Shown: one piece after another, positions 14,201 through 26,851 of the stretch
Numbering within the stretch: the first letter of the stretch is position 1
Layout: every line of letters starts with the position of its first letter
From: Oreohelix idahoensis
Lineage: Eukaryota > Mollusca > Gastropoda > Stylommatophora > Oreohelicidae
DNA: 64,000 nt
Assembly (NCBI GenBank): GCA_024509875.1
Contig: JAMPIV010005835.1
Span: 197,001-261,000, forward strand
Reading direction: 5' to 3'
The notes under the pieces: model-generated
What the model was told of the DNA's origin: nothing
Databases searched by the model: none
Seen by the model: only the letters and a program-made list of their open reading frames with translations
Made by a program: the position numbers and the translations under genes

Positions 14201-16501
14201 TTGTGAGCTCATGGGAGGACGGGTGGAGAGTTTAATTCTTTCTTTTCTTACTTGTGGGAAAAGATGGGATTAGACTGATCCTTTCTAGGGTGTGGCTGCG
14301 TGTGTTTAGTGGTGGAGTCAGGCAGAAGGGTTTCCTGCGACTGCCCTACTTAACATACCAAGCTCAGTATTTGTTAGGTGTACTGGTGTGGTTTGTATTT
14401 AAGTTGTCCTGTACATTCAGTAATTCTAGTGTTGTGTTTAAGTGGTGTTATCTCTCGTTCCTTCTTGCTATCTTGTAAATACGTTAACGGGTATCCCTTG
14501 TTTTCATTCGTTGTCAGTCACGCATTGTATATATCAGTCTATCTCTGCTCATACCTTGTCTGTCATCTTAGTCCTCGTGACTGGTAGTTATTGTGGTGTT
14601 TAATGTGTGTCATCTCATCTGTGGAATGTTCATTTTTGCCATTTGTAAACATACTTAGTAGAACTGAAATACTGTCAGAGTACAGCACCAGGGTGGGTGC
14701 TAGTAAGTGTTATGAGTAAATTTCATAACATGTATTTCGATATCAATACAGTTCGACATGTACTTTATTTTGTTTACGACCGTTGATCTTGGTTACAGGA
14801 AGTGACGTCATTACTTTTGGTGATCAAATTGCAGACGCCAAAGTTGCCGTCTGCTGAGCTTAGCGTGCCTTTGATAAGGGATTCGCTGGGTGTCTCTTCA
14901 AGGTGTTGGACGTATGTGTTCTTGGCTCCTGAGTGTTAGAAGATTTCTTGGTCATATTCCTATGTATTCCATCTCTGGATTATCCATACACCTCCGTGCG
15001 ATAAGACCAGATATTATGTAAGAGGAATGATGTGTGACCTGATGAACGTGAGTTGAATTTATAATAAAATTGTATGGAAATGTCCTCGACATTGTTCCAG
15101 TTACAAGACTGTACAGCGACATTAGAGACTATCTAGTTGATGCCATAACCTAATGATCATATCATCTATGATTTATTTGGAGCTACGAGATGTCTAATAA
15201 ATGGGTATTTGAATCGTCCAACCTGGCCTTTGGAATATCATTTATGTTGAAGTTTACGGCTTTTGGCGGGGACTGAAAAGGACATACCCCTATCGGCACT
15301 TGACTTGAAGCAGTGTCCGACTCAGTATATAATAATCAAATATATCTCAAGAACTACTAGCCCAAAGAAAACAGACCGTAACAATGGGGGCCAAGCTGAA
15401 GGATCTTTGATCTACAATTATAAAGAAAGAAATATTTCAAGTCGTCGCATTTGATTTCAAACACTCATGAAATTAACCAAGATGGCGACCTTCATCGTCT
15501 GCTAATCTGTGTGAAAGGTTGAATGAACTTTTTTCATCGAAATATTAACGATTGCACTTCAAGTTGAAGTATCATTCAGGAAAAGACTTTCCTGCAGTAA
15601 ATACGAGTTCCAGTTTCACGTTTGATGCCGAAGATGACGTATTTTTATGAAGGCGACGGACCAAAGCAATGTTCTGTTCAAGTCAGCTGTTCGTGACTTC
15701 TAGGCCTAACCTGGTCTACTCTGGATGATTTTCATCGTTCCTTGCTGAAAGTGACGTGGAATCCAGGAGGAATTTTTTTCTGGCGTTACAGATAAGTATA
15801 TTTATGGTTACGTACAGCGTATGTTGCTGATGATACTGTTTGCCAGAGTTTTTTTTTTTTTTTGCCGTTTATATATTTGCGTATCTACATGTTCTGTGAA
15901 TAGTGGGAGGTTGGTTTGGGATTTGTGAATTTTTTTCAATACCACATAATGTATGGTCGAGAAAGATTCATAAGCATTCTTTGGCGTTTGGTTTATGATC
16001 TTCTCAAATAGCGGTGCCGGCATTACAAAGCCGTGAGTTATCTGCTACTATTGAGATCACCATTACCTCTGTTTGTTAGTTGTGCAGTGTTGTTAATTGG
16101 CAAGTTTGTTTTTGTGGTTAAGTTGAGTGTAACTTTTTATTCAGTTGTTCTTCATTATTGTTTGTGAATTTGTGGATCTAACCTTGCTATCCCTCAGTTA
16201 TTAGATGTCATTTATTTTGTAAAATCGTGCTTGTCTTGTCATAAGTGTGATAGAGCTACATTTTGTTAATTTGTTCTATAATTCAGATATTTCTGCCTTA
16301 TTTCTTCATTAGTATTTTTTTCATTTAGCTCTTGTCACCGTATTCAGTCAACTTGTTTGTATTCCTATTATAACATCTATTATTACATGCAGTTGGGTGA
16401 TTTGTAAGTGGTGAAATAAGTGGTGAATATATTGTTCACATATTCATTATATAATATTTACATTATTGTTTAGCTATTGGAAAGCACAATAATTGTAAAA
16501 T
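11298..16501. other. 5.2 kb with no recognisable gene; may include leader or LTR of element F
   Basis: Non-coding by inspection. A 159-codon minus-strand frame at 12736-13215 has no recognisable domain. The stretch just before the Gag start of element F should hold its 5' leader and LTR. TTTTGGCGGGGACTG at about 15260 looks like a possible primer-binding-site junction, but I could not match LTR ends or find a second copy. A T run lies near 15849 and there are many T-rich tracts between 13690 and 13960. Confidence 0.4.
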
Positions 16502-18028
16502 ATGGCTACCTTGGAGTATTATATTAAGATTGGAAAAGAATGTGGTAAGGAAGGTGAAGCCTTACTGTCATATGCATCTACTGAGTTTGCTAAAGAGTTA
16601 AAGAGGTTGGAGGATGCAGACAGAGATCACAGAAAATTGGAGAGAGACGATAAGAAGGCAGCTGAAGAAATACAATTGGCTGAAAAAAGGAGACAAGAAG
16701 AATTGGCTGAAAAAAGGAGAGCTGAGGAGTTAGCTGAAAGAAGAAGAGCAGAAGAGATAGCTCTTGAAAAAGAAAAATTAGCCTATGCTCAATATGAAAT
16801 AAGAGCTCAACAAGAACTTAAAATGGCAGAATTTGAGATAGAAAAATTGCGACTGCAACAACCATTGGTTAATCCTATGAATGGTGGTGCTGAGAAAAAA
16901 GACTATTCTTCTGCTTTTAAGCTAAATTTGCCTAAGTTTAACTCAAATATCGACGATATTTCATGCTATTTGAATAGGTATGAAACATATTGCCAAGAGT
17001 TTAAAATTGATAAAGCTACCTGGTCCAGTAGACTCATGAACTTATTGGTCGGTGAAGCACTTACTGCAGTCTGTACCTTAGATGATCAGACTAGAAAGGA
17101 CTATGAGGCTATAAAAGCCATGTTACTGAAGAAGTATCAGTTAGATGAAAATGGCTACAGGTTGAAATTTAAGTCATTATTGCCAGATTCAGGAACAGAT
17201 TTTACTGAATTTATCTCATCTGTCAAGCTGTACTTTTCTAAATGGGTTGACTTGTCCAAGATTGAAAAAAACTTTTGAGGGTCTATCTGATTTGATTCTG
17301 AGAGACAAGGTTTTGTCTTCAATTAGTGAAGACTTTTTGTCATTCCTGCAGGAGAGGAAACCAAAAACTTTGTCTAACCTTGAAACTCTTGGTCGTCAAT
17401 TTCAAGTTGCACATCCGGGTAGGAACCTTAGTAAGAATAACATTAAGGATTCCTTGCCAGTGGCATCTGCTAGGACTGTAAATTATAATACACGTAGGCA
17501 GAGATCAAACAGCATAGACACAAACTATAGAGTTAATCAAAACCATAACTATGACAATAACAGAGGCAGATATAATTTTAACAACAAATTTCAACAGCCT
17601 CAAAGAAATTATAACTCTTTTGATGATGGATATTATGGTCAACAGTCATAATTCAGATCTAATGATGATCAAAATAGAGGAGGATATAATGCCAGATCAG
17701 GCAGAGGACAAAGGTCATTTTATAGAAATAATGACAATTCTTTTAATAATAGAGGTTCTCAACAGAACAATAACTTTAGACAGTCAAGGAATCTTGAACG
17801 TTCAAATGCTGTCGTACATGTTGGTGGCAATAATCCAGTTCAGAATAATAGTGGTTTAGCTCGTGCAAATGCATGTAGTGTTGATTTATCCAACAGTGCT
17901 AACTGTTCTGAATGTAACTCTTTGTTTCAGCTACAGAGAGTCCCAAGGCTTCTATGTGGACATCCATTACCAGTCATGTCCTCATATGATGGTAAAGGTT
18001 CACTGGTTCTTAATAAAGGCTTTGTGAA
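16502..18028 (+). pseudogene. Gag of element F
   Basis: The structural capsid protein of the retroelement. ATG at 16502 follows ATTGTAAAAT. Residues ~30-120 form a highly charged Glu/Lys/Arg coiled coil (repeats of LAEKRRQEE and similar). A capsid-like region follows (FKLNLPKFNSNIDDISCYLNRYE). At ~17265 a single-base change in an A7 run shifts frame: the first frame stops at 17278 while homology continues in the frame of 17247-17651. A TAA at 17649-17651 then interrupts an Asn/Arg/Gln-rich nucleic-acid-binding tail that otherwise stays open to the LTR E insertion. I see no clear CCHC knuckle; only CSECN near 17905 is Cys-rich. At least two disabling lesions besides the LTR. Confidence 0.87.
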
Positions 18029-20404
18029 TGTCGCAGAGAGATTTATGATTAATAAATTTCTATATCTTTTCTTTATTCTACCCGTGTCTTCTACCTTATT
18101 ATCTCTCTTTTATCCTTTCTTTTTTTCGCATTCGTCTGATTGTGAAAAATAAAACTCTCCCATTCATACCTTCACCTGTCTCTTTTCTCATTTAGCAACG
18201 CATTTTTTATTGCTGTTAAGCTAGGTTCGTGAGGAGACCGAATAGTGTGAAATTCGTCTCAACAGACATATGATGGCAGACATATCGTCTAGCATTTTCA
18301 TCTGACACGGCGCTCTTGGTTAAGTTTCTCGGTGTTAGGTGTGAGAAGGCGCCAACAAGCATAGCTCGGGAATGACCATAGGTAGCTGCAAGTGTGAAAC
18401 GCGTCTGGCAGTTTCAGTGCCGTCGTCTGAGTTTAATGTGAAGTGTTAAGACGGGACGCTATTTCGGGTTTTCAAGAATGGCGTGCATCCTTTGTCCGTT
18501 TTCATATATTATACCAGAGTAGGTTAGACTAAATTCATTCAGTCCTCCTACGTTGCAGTAGACGGATCGCTCGTGCTAGAGTATAAAGCTTGTATAGCGA
18601 AGTTCTTAGTTTTCTAGTCAATTTTTGTCGAGCTTCTAGAATACCCATCTAGTGAATAAATTCTAGTTTCGTGGTGATTGCCGTAGTTCTGTTTGGAGGT
18701 AATATTATATATAGTATTTTGTGAGTGATTTAAGTGGTAAATCGCCTATTTTATTTTCACTAGTTAGATTTCTGTGCAGAGGGATTAAATTATAAGTCTG
18801 TTATATTCTCTAGTTACTGCGTTACAGTGGAAAGCAGAATAAATTATTATTTCTAGCTTAAACTCATGCAGCTGTAAATAAATTTAATTAAATTGCTAGT
18901 AATCAGTCGAGAATATTTTAAACTAACTTATAACTGCACTGATTCATCAGTGAGTATTGACGAAATACGTATGTATTTCTAATTCATGATGATTGATTTT
19001 TATGAATATTATATTTTACGCGAGGATAGGAGGTGTGTATAATATTGTGGTTAAGTATTTGTACTTTTCTCTTCCTTACACAGTTTTGGGTCAGCCCAAC
19101 TTTTTACCAGCGGTTTTAGTGCGACTGAGAGAAGAAACATTTTTTATCTTTAACCACGTGGGTTTACAAGTTAACACCTGTCTGGCAGCGTGTGTGCCTC
19201 CAGAAATAGACAGAGTACAAATCTCACTAACGGTTTTAAAGACTAAATGCCTATACTGTGTCTATTGAGCCAGGTTATATTTCTTCACAAACTCTCATGT
19301 ACATGCAGCCCTGTGGCGAGAGAAATTACAAATCATTACATTCCGACATTTTGACTAATTGTGGTGTGACCAATAATTATCTATTGAGAGAATTTACCAA
19401 CCGGTCATCTTCCTAAATAAGGGAAACCTCGTGATTCTGACACAATGTGCCCGCTTAAATCTAATTCTTACCTGAACTGAGTAAATTGACACTAACTTAA
19501 ATCTGTAAAGAAAACTATCGCATGAAGAAGACGCTCCCCGGACCCATTGGATGAAACCAAAATCTGCAGAGCTGGGATCCGCTTCATCAAAAAGACAGAC
19601 AGATTAAACGGTGTGTGTGTACTAACGTGCGCCAGACGGCGAACACCAGCAAGATTTTATGTAAGAAAAGTGAGACAGGGGCCCCTGCTGAAAGAACAGA
19701 GTGAAAGTAGACTGAGTGATTCTTTTATGAGATAGATTTGTGCACCCACATTTTTTTGTAATTTCATTTATGCAAAGATTGTTGCAGATAACATTTTTCT
19801 CTTAGGATAGATTAGGGTATACCTTCTGTTCTCAACTTTAGAGGGAAATCTGAGACTATAGTGTATATATCCGTGACTCTTTGGGGCTATCACTTTTCTT
19901 CTAACAGGATCGTGGGCTAAACATCGAGGGAAAAGATTACACCTATGGGTCTATTATACTTGTAGTAATTCATTACCTTATATGTATTTTCTATGCTTGA
20001 TATTAACATTTATGTGTTGTGGTAAATTTTCCTTATGTTAATAAATTTACATAAACTTTATTCAAGCGTGTCGGTCAGCTCGTTCCAAAATATCTATATT
20101 TCATCGTTATAGTTTTTTCCACGTCTGTGCTTCTAACTGTCGTCACTTATGTGTGTGTGTATGTGAGTGGAGATATATATTAATATATATTATTTTAGAC
20201 TGTCTGACTCGTCTAGATCTGTTGTAGAAGATAGGCTGAAAGAGAGAGAAAATTCTCGATTTCAGGGACAGACTCTATTAATTTCTCCATCTCACTCGTG
20301 GAAATCTATTTCTATTATTATCTCTCACTGTTGCTATCGCTTATTCTAATCTATTCAGAAGGGACCAACCCAAGTCTTAATTCCCCTATCAAAAATCTAC
20401 GACA
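18029..20404 (-). repeat. Solo LTR, family E (2376 bp), inside element F
   Basis: Plus-strand ends are TGTCGCAGAG and TCTACGACA, with a perfect 5-bp duplication GTGAA (18024-18028 and 20405-20409). Removal of the LTR and one duplicate joins GFVN to NKLVSLL in frame just before the protease DTG motif, so insertion into element F is certain. The minus strand starts TGTCGTAG and its first ~250 bases resemble the start of LTR G at 35392, so sense is assigned as minus. No coding sequence is recognised. Confidence 0.9.
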
Positions 20405-21324
20405 GTGAACAACAAACTAGTGTCACTTTTGAGGGACACTGGATGTACTACGATTGGAGTGCGCAGGTCGTTGGTGGATCAGTCAGATTATACAGGAAGA
20501 GAGGTGAAATGCATTACATTTGGAGGCACAGTGGAATACTATCCAACTGCGGAAGTATTTTTGGATACCCCGTACTTTACAGGGAGAACTCTCGTGTGCC
20601 TGTTAAATAATCCCATCGCAGGAATTACCTTAGGAAATATTCCTGGCATTCGTGAATGTACAAAGGATGATATTGAAAAATGGGAGCAACGGGATCTGAT
20701 ATGTGCAAATGCTGTTACAACCAGAGCTCAGGCTCGTGCTGAATTGGATAATCACATCCAAAGTGATAATGTGGTAGATGAGGTAATGAATGATGATAAT
20801 GAGACTGAAGAAGAGGTGGATAATGAAGAGCATAATATTGATAATGAGGAAAATAATGATGATGAGGTAAATAATGATGAGGAAGAGGAAAGTGATGATA
20901 ATTTCCATGTGGAACTTATTGATAAGGAGTCTTTTATTCAGAGACAAAATGATGATGATTCCTTGAGGAAATTTTTTCAGATTGCAAAATCAGATGATAG
21001 GATGTTTGATGATAATGCAAAACACTGGTATACTTTAAGAAATGGTATTTTGATTAGAAATTTTCAAGATTCTACATCTGTTAAAAAAAAAAACAGATTA
21101 TGGTACCAGCTTGTTTTCGACCATTTGTTTTACGACATGCCCACGACATTAATTGCGCGGGTCATTTAGGTATTGCAAGAACAAAGCAAAGGATTTTGTC
21201 GCATTTCTTTTGGAGTATTTGCTCGTGTCATCGTCTTAGCTTGGCATTGCAATGCTGGAGTGTCCGTGAATTTCCTACCTACCAGAGTAGGAGCTACATC
21301 AAAATGTATTGCCATAACACATAA
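20405..21324 (+). pseudogene. Protease and integrase zinc finger of element F
   Basis: The frame continues Gag across LTR E. A retroviral-type aspartic protease is seen at the start (LLRDTGCTTIGV, the DTG catalytic motif); it would cut the polyprotein. A ~60-residue Asp/Glu/Asn-rich low-complexity linker follows (about 20775-20910), then a conserved-looking segment (SLRKFFQIAKSDDRMFD). At the A11 run near 21083 the frame shifts and continues in 21100-21324, where HAHDINCAGHLGIARTKQRI is a typical integrase HHCC zinc-finger half. Beyond FFW the sequence decays. Reverse transcriptase is not present between protease and integrase. Confidence 0.82.
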
Positions 21325-21499
21325 CTTCACATCAATTTAACACTCGAAATAATAAATAAAAGGTAAGGAGATTCGATAAAGATCAAGGAATTTAATACTT
21401 TTACCTAGTTGTGAAGTAATATCGACAACGTTAGAACGACGCCCTATTTATCGTCAAGGTGCTCAGATCAGTTAACACTGCCGATCTTTCCAGAGAAAA

Positions 21500-21905
21500 C
21501 AACTAAAATAGGCTCTCTGTGATCCAACACACATTTAAAATCCTTCCTACTCGATGGCTCAGAAACGTGGCATGTCACAAAGCTCAACCTGCGGACACTG
21601 GCCAGAAGATGCCTCCGTTGCATCCTCTATGCCAAAATATCAAATACAAATGAGGTCACAGGCAAATGGACCAGACCCAGACAAACCACGTGCAGCTAAA
21701 GATTGGAGAAGGGAGATGAGATTGGTAGAACATGCATACAGGATGAAAACAACCATCACGGGCAGACATGATCTTGATTTGAGCTCATAGGAGGGAGAAA
21801 GGTGAGTGAGGAATGTAGAAGAGAATGGAGAATAGCGGCGGATAAGTGGACCAGAGCAGTCCGGATCCTGAAGGCAGAGCTTAGTACAACATGTACAAAT
21901 AAAAG
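21500..21905 (+). pseudogene. Decayed 3' end of a non-LTR retrotransposon ORF
   Basis: Broken frames read LLDGSETWHVT, RRCLRCILYAKISN, KDWRREMRLVEHAYRMK and EECRREWRIAADKWTRA in LINE C-terminal order. This parallels the better-preserved copies at 60105-60542 and 55228-55668 (LLYGAECWRVT... and GHVLRRD...). It carries several stops and frameshifts. The clade looks RTE-like but cannot be resolved by eye. Confidence 0.55.
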
Positions 21906-22148
21906 GCGGTGGCGACAAGGGCATACTTAAATTATTTGGTAGCTAGGGTGGATCCTTCCTTTGACACCCCCATACTGAAAAAATATATTATCCTCGCAAG
22001 TAATCTACATTTTAATCAATATTTCATTATTGTCACTTTAATGTCCGATGACACTCTCCTGACTGTCACCAGGGGCAGACCGCCCCCCCCCCCCGGGTCA
22101 CCCCTTAGCACGCCAAGCAAGCAAAAGATGCAGTCCTATGCTCTACAT

Positions 22149-22530
22149 CAGGGGTCGACAACCAGTCGAGTTGGATCTACCAGTAGATCTCAGTGAATGA
22201 TTTGGTTGATCTTCAGCCGACTTGGGGGAAAGAAAAACTCTTGAAACTAGGGGAATTTCGGCCTAGACCTCTCCCGCCAGCATTTAAAATCGCGGTGTCA
22301 AGGATGTCAAAGGTATTTTTTTTCGCATTCCCAATGAAAACTCTCGAGCTGGTTACTAAAATATATTCGCGAACTGCTTGAGATAGGAACGCGATCTTTG
22401 CTTTGTAAGAGTCATCATTCCCACTCCCTAACACAGCTTAAAATTACACATACAAACACACACATATATGGTGGATCCTTAGAGGGCTCAGTAAAGTAGA
22501 TCCCAAAAGCTCCTGGGTTGCCGACACCTG
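22149..22530 (+). mobile_element. hAT-type MITE (382 bp)
   Basis: Terminal inverted repeats CAGGGGTCGACAACC and GGTTGCCGACACCTG match with one mismatch. Flanking 8-mers CTCTACAT (22141-22148) and TTCTACAT (22531-22538) differ by one base, giving the 8-bp duplication typical of hAT. The CAGGGGTCG-type terminus is also typical of hAT. No transposase fragment is seen, so it is non-autonomous. Confidence 0.88.
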
Positions 22531-22538
22531 TTCTACAT

Positions 22539-23781
22539 GGATTGAAATGTAGTAATATCTATAGATGGAGATAGCCTAACAAAGTTGTATACGGTTCGTC
22601 ATGTTTTAGTTTCTTCAAAATATTGGCTATCTTGAAAATTCAATTTTGGAAGTTATTTTTTTTAATACAAACATTAATAATCTTGTATTTTCCACATAAA
22701 AACTTCTTCACTTAAAAGAATGGTACACTTAGTGACCGTAAACTAATTATTGCATATATAATAAGAGATATCATTTTGGTGTAATTTTTGTGATGAATAA
22801 GAAATTCAGCATTCGTTTCATGCAAGAATAAAACTACGAATAGTTCTAGCTACGTTCTTCAAGCACAAGGTCAAGGTGTAATCAATATTAGAAGACAGCT
22901 GATCAGAACTATTTCGTTGTTTCCCCGTGTTGCAGTTCCGTCTGCAAGCTGACCCGAACAGTTTTCGACTTTCGTGTGCTATGCAAGTAGAGAAACCGTG
23001 TTGGCTTTCAGCGGATACCTTTATACATACATCTAGGAGGATATGGGGTGAGTAATGTTCGTCACTACTGACAGCAGACTTCTCACCCATCTTGGCAGTA
23101 GGCCTGTTTACTTTGTCCAGTCACAGTCAGCTATGGAATTTTTTTAGTGTGCGGGTATTCTTTTACGCTGCCATTGCTTCACAGGTGGAAAACTTCTGTT
23201 ACGTCACGCTTCCGAGCATAAAGCTTGCATCACCAGTGTAGACATTGACATGAGGAATGATCCATTATCTGTTAACATAGATGTTCATTTCTTCACAAAG
23301 AATTTTTTTGACAAAAACAAACAAAAAAACTAGGCTAACCAAAGGGAATTTAAAAAAAAAAAAAATTGTTTCCGTGCGGCTTAGCTTCAGCACTTTGAGA
23401 TCGATAATAAAGAGGTGAATTTAAATATTTATTGTAATGGCTGTAATGTCCAGCGAGTGAAATCGAAATATCCGTTTCCAGTGTTATTATTAGTATTGCA
23501 TTCTTACAAGTTGGCAACTATGACAAAACTAGGCTCAAAATAATAATTATTTTGTAATATCATTAACACACTCAGCTGTATCCACTCTTGTCATTGATTT
23601 TCTCTTATTTTATGTCTTATTATGTTCCTAACCCCGTGTAGCTCTGGGAGTCTCAGAAGAGACATATAAAGAACAGGGCCACTGCTTGTTCATGCATGTC
23701 ATAAAAGGTGACTAACATAAAGTTGTGCTTAAGGTTAGCAGCCTAATCATGGAAAACAAATTACTACACAAACCAGCCCTA
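22539..23781. other. No gene recognised
   Basis: AT-rich DNA with an A run near 23354. The part next to 23782 is the insertion target of element A: it continues as the same host sequence from 32490 on. Confidence 0.45.
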
Positions 23782-23786
23782 CAAGA

Positions 23787-26040
23787 TGTAGTGGGTTTGA
23801 TGGTATTGTATGGTGATGATGGTACTACGTGTGATGCATGAGGTCAGCTGTGAAGGCTCCTGAGATAAAATGTAACTGAGAGTTGTCAGAAGGCCCTTCT
23901 CGCTACCACTACGACCTCACACTTATCTTTTTTTTTTTTTCTAATGAATGTGGCTACGTTAAATGTCTAGGGTAATGATATGTAATGTGGTGTGATGGTT
24001 TATAGACACACACACAGATATTTACTAAGTCTAATAATATTAACAAATGTTATAATACACTGAACTAACTCAAGTGTGTAAAATTTTTGATAGAAATTTT
24101 TTACATTTATTTTGTTCTGGATCAAGTTTTATTTTGACCAGAACTTATAAAAGATTTAGAAATTATGAAAGAAATGCATGGAATATTACATAATAAATGC
24201 AAGAGTGTACATATGTAAGTACTAGACTATTTAGTTTTATTAATGTTTATACTAGTCATCTAATTGGGAGGATAGTTAATGGTTGTGCTGTTGGGGTGGC
24301 CTCATCACTCCAGTCTATATTGACTACACCTTGTCCAGAAATGGCAGGAATTTTAGGGGATTGTTGGTAACTAAATGGAGTTGGTGAATTTCCAGCAGAC
24401 CAGAGGCTCACTCAACTCTGAAGATGTAGCTCTGGTGCTGAGATCTGGTGGCCCCACCTCTCCGTGCTTGGGGGCAATAATAGTCTGCTCTGACACAACG
24501 TTACTGCACGGATCCACTCTGGTAAAATCACCAACTTAGTTTACACTGCCTTGGTGACAACTGAAACTCACAGCTCTGCAATCAAAGTATTGGCTATGTG
24601 TCAAAATTCCATTCTCTAACCATGTCTGGACACAACACTACACAACAACAACACCATATAGACAGGTCAGATCTCTCTGACCATACAGCACATTTTACCA
24701 TGGTGGTTTCACATCAGATAGGTCCTCCCAGACTACAGATTCTGAAATATATTTATTAGTTTCCTGCCCTAACATAGGATAGGTAATATGTTTCATTGTT
24801 CTCAACACTTGATCTGTCCTTCCTAACCCTTGCTGGAGTTTATGTATATTGTTTGTCCCTAGACCCTGAACTAGGGCGGGGGGTCTAGAGCAAATCCTTA
24901 CTTGTTTGTAAGGCTAGATTTCGATATGGCAGTATCAAATCACTCGAAACCTTAAACAATTTTCAAAATATGCAAAGAAATAATTTCAATCTTACCAGAT
25001 TATGAATAAAAAACACAGAAATGCTAGCAAAACTCAGCTGAGCTGCTGGCTATAGTATGGCGTCCCTGAACTTATTTCAATTTATTTCATTTGGAAATCA
25101 CCACACTTGAAATTTACTGTGTCTATCACTGGACAACTATTGAGGAATGGCAAAAAAGCTCGTCTGAGCGCGGATAATATGATTGTCTGTGGCCAATCAA
25201 TGCCTTGGTTTTTTTTTTAATTCAAATTTCCTACACTAAAGTCATATTCAGTCATGCTTCAGTCAAGTATGGATTTTTATCTGTTAGTCCGTCCGTCTCT
25301 ACTTGCGTTTTCACAAAAACGTACTTGTTTTTTGAACCAACCTATTCGTCCCCTCTACACTTTTTGTCTGTAAAGTTATTTTTAGCCACAGCTCCCACCA
25401 ATTCCCCTTCTCTTTCATTCTAACTAGATTTGGACACTTGAGTCTTCAAGGTCGCGATTTTTGTGCAAATAGTGACTTGTGTGATTCAATGCAGTCTTTC
25501 GCTGATGTGAACAACAGTCTTTTGTCATTATCTTCATTATTAGCTATCCGTCTGTATAAATAAAAGCATATTATTTCACTGCTCAGAATGGGCCATCCGG
25601 CCAGCTAATTTTTATATTCCTAACATTAATATTAAGAAAAAGTTACTTTTTGAATTTTGTAATATTTCAAGCATCTGCGTTTAGCCGCTGAATTCAAATA
25701 AAAGGCTTGGTATCGCAAAAGCGTCCAATAAATGACTGTGGCGTATCATATCCAAGGTCCCTTCTGTCGAATTCCTTACTTTATGTCAACTTGGGGGGGG
25801 GGAAACGTGACTTTTCCTCCTTGCCCCACCAATTTGCGTGCATTAACCTCGCTAGTTCAAGTACGCGTTCAGTCAGATTTTTGTCCTTTGATCCTCGTTC
25901 CGTTTTGCCTTCAAGTCTAACACCTGATGACCCGCGGCGCGGGCGATCATGTATTCCAGCAGCTTACGCATTGGTTTTTTATCCTTACGTTGTATCATTT
26001 GAGATATTTTGACGTTGTATCACTGTTAATTTTTACGACA
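23787..26040 (-). repeat. 3' LTR of element A (2254 bp)
   Basis: Plus-strand ends are TGTAGTGGG and TTTACGACA; in the sense direction it starts TGTCGTAAA and ends CCCACTACA. Its start block (GTCAGCTGTGAAGG, TACGTTAAATGTCTAGGG) is also present in family C LTRs, so A and C are related. It contains a G10 run at 25793-25802 that is 35 long in the sister LTR. Confidence 0.97.
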
Positions 26041-26053
26041 CATCTCCCCACCT
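26041..26053 (-). promoter_or_regulatory. Polypurine tract, element A
   Basis: On the minus strand AGGTGGGGAGATG lies directly against the 3' LTR start TGTCGTAAA. This is the expected position of the primer for plus-strand DNA synthesis. Confidence 0.8.
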
Positions 26054-26122
26054 GAAAACATGCCTACGGCAAGTTCTAAAACCAGTGATACACATAGACA
26101 AAATCTCTCTTTACGCCTGCCA

Positions 26123-26851
26123 TTACTCTAATTTTGATTGTGGTCTAGGTGCTCTCTGCAGTTTTTCCAAATTCTTAGGATCAGGGGTCATATTACCCTG
26201 ATATACAGTGTGCCCCAAGAATTCCAACTCTTTGCATCCAATACAACATTTTGTTGGCCTAGCAGTTAAGTTCGCCTCCCGAAGTCTATTAAATAACATT
26301 TCTAGAGCTTCAATGTGTTCTTCAAATGTCTCTGTGGCGACGAGAATATCATCCATGAAATTCGTGATACATGGGTTATTCAGGGGATCCAACAATTTGC
26401 GCATCATCCTTGAAAACACACTCGGAGCATTTTTCAGTCCGAAGGGTAGCATACTGAATTCATAATGTCCATCCGAAGTGCTAAAAGCCAAATAAGGTCT
26501 CACTTCAGGCTTCACTGGGATCTGGTAATAGCCTTTACTAAGATCCACCTTTGAAAAGTATTTTGCCTTGTTCAGTCTGGCAAATAACTGTTTTGTGTCG
26601 GGTAATGGATCCACTTGTCCTTCTGTGACAGCATTCAGTTTCCTGTAATCTATGCACAGTCTGTGTTCCCCAGACGGTTTTCTCAACAAAACGACACTAG
26701 AACTAAAAGATGATTCACTGTGCGAAATAATCCCCTCCTTCAACAAATAATCTATTTCTTCCTTCAATGCCTTCTCCTTCGCGAACGGAATAGAATAGGC
26801 TCTCATACAGATTGGGTTTGAGTCTACCAGTTTCATGTCATACTGTAGCAA
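26123..26851 (-). pseudogene. Reverse transcriptase of element A, lacking RNase H
   Basis: Ty3/gypsy-type reverse transcriptase that copies element RNA to DNA. Visible landmarks in order: IDYLLKEGIISHSES, LCIDYRKLNAVT, the first catalytic Asp in SKVDLSKGYYQIPV, MLPFGLKNAPSVF, the catalytic FMDDILVAT (FMDD for the usual YVDD/YMDD) and LEFLGHTV. The frame ends shortly after PDPKNLEKLQRAPRP, about 80 bp before the LTR, so the connection and RNase H domains (usually >150 residues) are missing. It lies downstream of integrase. The frame start is not a true start: homology continues from the previous frame (26833-27507) through a one-base shift near 26850. Inactive as read. Confidence 0.93.

Larger units (their letters stand above)
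16502..21330 (+). mobile_element. Decayed Ty3/gypsy-type element F (Gag-PR-IN), split by LTR E
   Basis: A coding remnant of about 2.45 kb after setting aside the inserted LTR at 18029-20404. Domain order visible: coiled-coil Gag, aspartic protease, acidic linker, integrase HHCC zinc finger. The rest of integrase and any reverse transcriptase are lost; homology fades at about 21300. No reverse transcriptase lies between protease and integrase, which matches element A at 23787-32489. Gag organisation also resembles A (short N-terminal helix region, then a charged coiled coil), although sequences are strongly diverged. Confidence 0.85.

Noticed and set aside
20630..20947. Minus-strand frame rich in Ile/Leu
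   Set aside because: Shadow of the Asp/Glu/Asn-rich linker of element F on the plus strand.
22149..22530. Repeated short spaced sequences suggesting a CRISPR-like array
   Set aside because: There is no regular repeat-spacer structure anywhere in the window, and the genome is clearly eukaryotic.
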